Part shown: positions 60,146-64,000 of the stretch, piece by piece
Position numbering within the stretch: the stretch's first letter is position 1
Layout of the letters: every line of letters starts with the position of its first letter
From: Anaerotignum lactatifermentans DSM 14214
GTDB lineage: Bacteria; Bacillota; Clostridia; Lachnospirales; Anaerotignaceae
NCBI RefSeq assembly: GCF_900142265.1
Contig: NZ_FRAH01000003.1
Coordinates: forward strand, 62,001 to 126,000
Length of the DNA: 64,000 nt
Reading direction: 5' to 3'
The notes under the pieces: generated by a model
Database searches by the model: none
Told to the model about the DNA's origin: nothing
The model's input: the letters and a program-made list of their open reading frames with translations, nothing else
Program-made: the position numbers and the translations under genes

Positions 60146-61204
60146 TTAAAATTGGCGAATCAGGGACATGACTGCTTCCACGCCGTTATTCTGGGTACTC
60201 TTTTCCATAGCTGCAATATAGGTTTCCCTGTTTGCATAAAGTTCACGCACTTTTTCTTCCATGGTTGCAGCTGTCAGTTCTTCTTCCGGCAGCACCATGG
60301 CAAAGCCCTGTTTTTCGTAGGACGCAGCGTTCAAAATCTGGTCGCCGCGGCTTGCCTTTGCAGAAAGCGGAATCAGCAGATGGGGCTTTTTCAGCGCCAA
60401 AAACTCGGAAATGGAGTTGCTGCCCGCACGAGCAATGATGACATCTGTCGCCGCGAACAGGTCTGCCAGTTCATCGGTGACATACTCAAACTGACGGTAT
60501 CCCTTTGTGCCTTCCAGACTTTCTTCCTTATGACCTTTGCCGCAAAGGTGGATGATGTCAAAATCCTTCAGCAAAGAAGGCAGACTTTCCCGCAAAGCGT
60601 CGTTGAGTTTCACTGCCCCCAGAGAGCCGCCCATCTGCAGCAGAACAGGCTTTGTGCCGTCAAAACCGCAGATTTCCAGACCTTTCTGTCTGTCGCCTTT
60701 GAACAGTTCCGCACGGATAGGTGTGCCTGTGTGGATGCCTTTTTCCTTGGGAACATATTTCAGTGTTTCCGGGAATGTGGTGCAGACTGTTTTCGCAAAA
60801 GGCATCGCGATTTTGTTTGCCAGACCCGGTGTGATATCAGATTCGTGGATGATCACAGGAATCTTGTTTTTCTTTGCCCCCAGCACTACAGGCACTGCCA
60901 CAAAGCCCCCTTTGGAGAATACCAAATCGGGTTTCAGCTTTTTCAGCAGTTTGGTGGCTTCGCTGACGCCTTTTACCACACGGAACATATCGGTGATGTT
61001 CTGTCTGGACAGATAACGGCGCAGTTTTCCCGTAGGGATGCTGTAATAAGGCACGCCTTCCGCCTCAATGAGTTTCTTTTCAATGCCGTTTTCGGAGCCG
61101 ATATACAAAACTTCCCAGCCTTCCTGCCGCAGCAAAGGCAGGATTGCCAGATTGGGCGTCACATGGCCCGCTGTGCCGCCGCCTGTCAATACGATTCGTT
61201 TCAT
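60146..61204 (-). CDS. murG: UDP-GlcNAc:lipid I N-acetylglucosaminyltransferase
   Basis: Makes lipid II for peptidoglycan. The 352 residues start MKRIVLTGGGTAGHVTPNLAI, the G-loop. Others are FSKGGFVAVPVVLGA, IIHESDITPGLANKI, LLQMGGSLGAVKLN, and the UDP-GlcNAc loop IIARAGSNSISEFLALKKPHLLIPL. It stands alone here rather than in a dcw cluster, which is common in Clostridia. GGGGTG precedes the ATG. Confidence 0.96.
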   Translation of the reverse strand: MKRIVLTGGGTAGHVTPNLAILPLLRQEGWEVLYIGSENGIEKKLIEAEGVPYYSIPTGKLRRYLSRQNITDMFRVVKGVSEATKLLKKLKPDLVFSKGGFVAVPVVLGAKKNKIPVIIHESDITPGLANKIAMPFAKTVCTTFPETLKYVPKEKGIHTGTPIRAELFKGDRQKGLEICGFDGTKPVLLQMGGSLGAVKLNDALRESLPSLLKDFDIIHLCGKGHKEESLEGTKGYRQFEYVTDELADLFAATDVIIARAGSNSISEFLALKKPHLLIPLSAKASRGDQILNAASYEKQGFAMVLPEEELTAATMEEKVRELYANRETYIAAMEKSTQNNGVEAVMSLIRQF

Positions 61205-61373
61205 AGAGATTCACCCCTGTAATATACTATTTTTCACCGTTTCCTATCATAACAGAAAAAATGGGCAACTGCCAGAAGATTTCTGTTTTTTCTGAAAAAA
61301 AGGCGATTTTATGCAAGTCCCACCTTTCTTGTGCATAGATATGATAGAAAAAAAGCAAAGGAGACTGACGAAC

Positions 61374-61883
61374 ATGTACCCATATAATCGCAATACCCAT
61401 TATTTTCAGCGGCAGAGCCTGACGGCACGAGAAGCCAAAGACCCTGCCATTGCAGAACTGGCAGAGGACGATCGTCTGCTGGCGCTGCTGAAAGTTGCCG
61501 CAGAGGAAACAGCCCAGCTTGCGAACCGCTACCGCCGGTTGCTGACGGAAGCCCCTGTCCTCTCCCCCTCTGCCGATATGCTCAAATCCATGTATCTGGA
61601 CGAGAAAAAGCATCTGAAAAACCTGCGGGAAGCCCTGTTCCTCATTACAGGCGAAACACCGGAAACCCCTGACGAGAGCCAGACACCATCCACACTGGAA
61701 GTCATCGACCCCAAAACCTATCTGGAGGAAACTCTCATGCAGGAACTGGATGCGGCAGATTTCTACCGGAATTTCTTTCTGGCAGTGCCCGACGGTGCCC
61801 TTCGTGACCTGTTTTTCGAGATTCTCACAGATAAGCAGAGCCATGCCAACGCATTGACCTATCTGTTCAGCAAATATTTTTGA
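61374..61883 (+). CDS. Ferritin-like helical protein
   Basis: A 169-residue protein starting MYPYNRNTHYFQRQSLTAREAKDPAI. The body is a four-helix bundle with pairs of Glu and His suited to a di-iron site: AAEETAQLANRYRRLL, YLDEKKHLKNLREALF, LMQELDAADFYRNFF, and TDKQSHANALTYLFSKYF. This fits ferritin-like (rubrerythrin/CotJC-type) domains, though the metal ligands are only partly convincing. ATG 61374 follows CAAAGGAG. It may be a spore-coat-associated protein or storage protein; unknown. Confidence 0.75.
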   Translation: MYPYNRNTHYFQRQSLTAREAKDPAIAELAEDDRLLALLKVAAEETAQLANRYRRLLTEAPVLSPSADMLKSMYLDEKKHLKNLREALFLITGETPETPDESQTPSTLEVIDPKTYLEETLMQELDAADFYRNFFLAVPDGALRDLFFEILTDKQSHANALTYLFSKYF

Positions 61884-61955
61884 ACAAAAATCTGTGCAAT
61901 CTCCTTCCTTTCGTGCTATACTGATAGCAAATCACATACGAAAGGATGAATACTT

Positions 61956-62366
61956 ATGAGCGACTGTATTTTCTGTAAAATCGTGTCGGGGGAATTTGGC
62001 TCCGCCACTATATATGAAAACGATGAATTTAAAGTAATTCTGGACCGTTTTCCTGCCAACGAAGGTCATGTGCTGATTCTGGTGAAGGAACACGTTGCCA
62101 ATATCTTTGAAATCGACCCGGACAAAGCCGGCAGACTGTTCCGTCTGGCAGCTATCATCGCCAGAGAAATGAAAGCAAGACTGGGCTTTGACCACATGAA
62201 CGTGATGCAGAACAACGGCACCGTTGCCGGTCAGACTGTATTCCATTTCCATCTGCACCTGATTCCTCGTTATGAAAACGACGGCATCACCATTGCATAC
62301 AAACCCATGGATCTGACAGACGAACAGATCGAAGACATGCGCAAAAAACTGGAAATGAGCCTGTAA
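61956..62366 (+). CDS. HIT family hydrolase
   Basis: A 136-residue histidine-triad protein that likely cleaves nucleoside phosphoramidates or dinucleoside polyphosphates. CIFCKIVSGEFGSATIYENDEFKVILD is the start, and QTVFHFHLHLIPR holds the H-x-H-x-H triad. AAAGGATG precedes the ATG, a TATACT -10 stands at 61918, and a strong terminator follows. Monocistronic. Confidence 0.94.
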   Translation: MSDCIFCKIVSGEFGSATIYENDEFKVILDRFPANEGHVLILVKEHVANIFEIDPDKAGRLFRLAAIIAREMKARLGFDHMNVMQNNGTVAGQTVFHFHLHLIPRYENDGITIAYKPMDLTDEQIEDMRKKLEMSL

Positions 62367-62375
62367 ACAGACACG

Positions 62376-62406
62376 AAAACCCCTTTCTTTTGAAAGGGGT
62401 TTTTTT
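62376..62406 (+). terminator. Terminator after the HIT gene
   Basis: AAACCCCTTTC / GAAAGGGGTTT with a four-base loop, followed by T. Confidence 0.93.
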
Positions 62407-62516
62407 ATGCCTTTTTTGCGAAAAATTCACCAACAACCCCTAGAACTTCTGCACAAAACCTGCTTTTCGCCCCCTGCGCATCCTTCACAAAAATGCGTTT
62501 TTGCCCCATTTCTCCT

Positions 62517-62546
62517 TTGATTTTGGGCAAAAAACAGTGATACACT
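62517..62546 (+). promoter_or_regulatory. Promoter of the CarD-like gene
   Basis: TTGATT (62517-62522), 18 bp, TACACT (62541-62546), about 65 bp before the ATG at 62611. Confidence 0.5.
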
Positions 62547-62610
62547 GAATACGAAGGGTTTTTCTGGGATATCCTAAAAACAGCATAGGAAAAGCGAAAG
62601 GAGTGTTTTC

Positions 62611-63126
62611 ATGTATCGAAAAGATCAGTTGGTTTTTTATGGCAATACAGGCGTATGCCGCGTAGCAGACGTTGCGCCCCTTCCCCAGCAAAAAGATGGC
62701 CGCCTATACTACACCCTGATTCCGCTTTTCTCCCCTTTTTCTGAAACCATCCACGTTTCCGTTTCCACCCGGGCATTCATGCGTCCCGTCATTTCTGCTG
62801 CTGAGGCAAAAAGCTATCTGGACAACATCAGCCACATCTCCGCGGAGCCTTTCCGCAGCCGGGACCACAAAGAAACAGCCAATCACTACAGCGAAATGCT
62901 GAACACCCACGACTGTATGCAGTATTTGCAGTTAATGAAATCCCTTTATCAGAAAATCGAAGAAAACGCCCGTGTGGGAAAACACATTTCGCAAACAGAA
63001 CAGCGGTATCTGAAACAGGCGGAATGCCTTCTTTATGGGGAACTGGCGGCAGCTCTTGGCAAAGAGCCGGGAGAAATCCGCACAGAAGTACAGCAGCGTT
63101 TTGCAGAAGAAAAGCAACTGGCGTAA
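62611..63126 (+). CDS. CarD family transcription factor
   Basis: A 171-residue protein. Residues 1-65 form the CarD/CdnL RNA polymerase-interacting fold (MYRKDQLVFYGNTGVCRVADV), and the remainder is helical (LQLMKSLYQKIEENARVGKHISQTEQRYLKQAECLLYGELAAAL). It binds RNA polymerase beta and steadies open promoter complexes, often at rRNA or tRNA promoters. A terminator and tRNA-Leu follow. AAAGGAG precedes the ATG. Confidence 0.9.
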   Translation: MYRKDQLVFYGNTGVCRVADVAPLPQQKDGRLYYTLIPLFSPFSETIHVSVSTRAFMRPVISAAEAKSYLDNISHISAEPFRSRDHKETANHYSEMLNTHDCMQYLQLMKSLYQKIEENARVGKHISQTEQRYLKQAECLLYGELAAALGKEPGEIRTEVQQRFAEEKQLA

Positions 63127-63159
63127 AAAAAGACCATCGTTTCTACGATGGTCTTTTTT
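63125..63159 (+). terminator. Terminator after the CarD-like gene
   Basis: AAGACCATCG / CGATGGTCTT with six-base loop and T run; it also faces the end of tRNA-Leu on the other strand. Confidence 0.92.
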
Positions 63160-63164
63160 CTGGA

Positions 63165-63249
63165 TGCGGATGACAGGACTTGAACCTGCACGGACGTAAT
63201 GTCCACTAGAACCTGAATCTAGCGCGTCTGCCAATTCCGCCACATCCGC
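63165..63249 (-). tRNA. tRNA-Leu (anticodon CAG)
   Basis: The minus strand folds into an 85-nt class II tRNA: acceptor GCGGATG / CATCCGC, D arm with GGCAGAC, anticodon stem CTAGA / TCTAG enclosing TTCAGGT (CAG), long variable arm, T arm with GTTCAAGTC, and discriminator A. CCA is not encoded. Confidence 0.97.
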
Positions 63250-63275
63250 ATATGCTTTTTTGAACTTGCTTGACT

Positions 63276-63304
63276 ATCATACTATAAAACAGGTTCTTTG
63301 TCAA
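63276..63304 (-). promoter_or_regulatory. tRNA-Leu promoter
   Basis: Minus strand TTGACA (63299-63304), 17 bp, TATGAT (63276-63281), 27 bp before the tRNA. Confidence 0.88.
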
Positions 63305-63312
63305 CAACTTTT

Positions 63313-63966
63313 TTAAACTTTTGAAAAAGTTCTTTCAAAAATTACCAAACCCGCCTCATAAGGGTGATCCAGAAACCGCACCTCTCCTTTAGAACCGCGA
63401 AAACGAAATAACTTCCAAAGAATGGTCAAATCGCCGCCAGCCGCTAGAATCATCAGGGCACTCAGCCAAAACAAAGGCAAGTTTCCCCCAAAAATAGCCG
63501 CAATTGCCGGCAGAATCCCCAGCAGCACACAAGGCATGATCCCGCCAATGGCATACTGTCCCTTTGTCAATTCCTCCTGACAGGTGCAGTACGGTGTCAA
63601 AGAGTTCCACATGATGCCAAAGGAAATGGATTTCCATTTATTTTTTGCGAAAAAAGACCAGAACAGACCATGGATGGCTTCATGAACCACAAGGAGCAGG
63701 AAAAACAACACCAGCACCCCCAGCAGCATGGGGCTGGAAATGGAACCATGCCCATTTTTCCAGACAAAAACTGCCCAAAGCACCAACACAATGGGCAAAG
63801 CCAGCACCAACGCCATAGCATTGGCATAAACCGCAGAAATAGTCAGGTCATGGGCTTCAAAGCCTTCTGCTTCCAATGCGGCTTTTTTCTCTAGGAACAT
63901 TTCCTTCCGCTTCTGTTCTGCCGCTGTCAGTTTTCTTTCTTTTTTCTGTTGTTTTCTTCGATCCAT
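63313..63966 (-). CDS. DUF3267 family membrane zincin-like protein
   Basis: A 217-residue membrane protein. After a highly charged N-terminal segment (MDRRKQQKKERKLTAAEQKRK) come two helices (about residues 48-70 and 78-100). The second carries VVHEAIHGLFW (HExxH), the likely zinc site of the DUF3267 family, then more helices (about residues 140-160 and 165-185). Family members are putative peptidases of unknown substrate. A GGAGG site precedes the ATG. Confidence 0.88.
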   Translation of the reverse strand: MDRRKQQKKERKLTAAEQKRKEMFLEKKAALEAEGFEAHDLTISAVYANAMALVLALPIVLVLWAVFVWKNGHGSISSPMLLGVLVLFFLLLVVHEAIHGLFWSFFAKNKWKSISFGIMWNSLTPYCTCQEELTKGQYAIGGIMPCVLLGILPAIAAIFGGNLPLFWLSALMILAAGGDLTILWKLFRFRGSKGEVRFLDHPYEAGLVIFERTFSKV

Positions 63967-64000
63967 GCTATCCGTGCCTCCTGATGGCTTTTCCCCATGC

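Overview
The window reads as chromosomal DNA of an anaerobic, spore-forming Clostridia (Lachnospirales-like) bacterium. The grounds are spoIIE, the tilS-hpt-ftsH cluster, a SAM-I riboswitch before metK, type III pantothenate kinase, many TTG starts with strong AGGAGG sites, ferredoxin/flavodoxin proteins and a conjugative element of the kind common in gut Firmicutes. The genus cannot be fixed from sequence alone.

Positions 1 to about 15,900 are one end of an integrative conjugative element (ICE), read almost wholly on the minus strand. From its edge inward it runs parA, parB, two small proteins, a RepA-like initiator, a Bro-N/KilAC antirepressor, pcfB, the VirD4/TcpA-type coupling ATPase, a Maff2 pilin-like peptide, a VirB6-like membrane protein, PrgI, the VirB4 ATPase, an unknown, a CHAP-domain cell-wall hydrolase, DUF4315, DUF4366, a small Cys protein and topoisomerase III, which is cut by the window start. 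Relaxase and integrase are not visible. The ICE edge abuts a serine recombinase that lacks its catalytic domain (15,958-17,181). That fragment is fused against a beheaded HTH/zinc-ribbon regulator (17,211-17,674) and an ABC ATPase ruined by frameshifts (17,994-18,898), so this edge is a site of repeated insertion and decay.

From about 19.6 kb onward the DNA is ordinary chromosome. It holds a MarR-controlled ene-reductase/flavodoxin operon; two secreted stalk-domain proteins; metK under a SAM-I riboswitch; a hypoxanthine-DNA glycosylase; CoA-disulfide reductase; an EFR1 ferredoxin and a polysaccharide deacetylase; a DtxR/MntR regulator; an AlkD-like protein; a csoR-copA(Z) copper operon; a ppx-ppk polyphosphate operon behind a Pho-box-like 11-bp repeat; dusB; two tandem coaX genes beside an ECF S component; birA; ftsH-hpt-tilS-spoIIE; dnaI- and dnaD-like replication genes; tagO/wecA; upp-rpiB-sua5-SEC-C; a Usp-like protein; a cyclophilin lipoprotein; murG; a ferritin-like protein; a HIT protein; a CarD-like factor; tRNA-Leu(CAG) and a DUF3267 protein.

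The most novel signal is a family of structured intergenic repeats. Two near-full copies (22,846-23,019 and 53,671-53,830) share two hairpins with the same bulged bases and compensating base-pair changes. A shortened inverted copy lies at 57,715-57,824, and an elaborate, possibly related multi-hairpin region at 58,408-58,745. Other points of interest are an internal ribosome binding site that could release a free CopZ from CopA, paired Gly-to-Ser changes in one of two CoaX paralogs, a 27-bp palindrome inside parB, and two uncharacterised leaders (panT and the AlkD-like gene).
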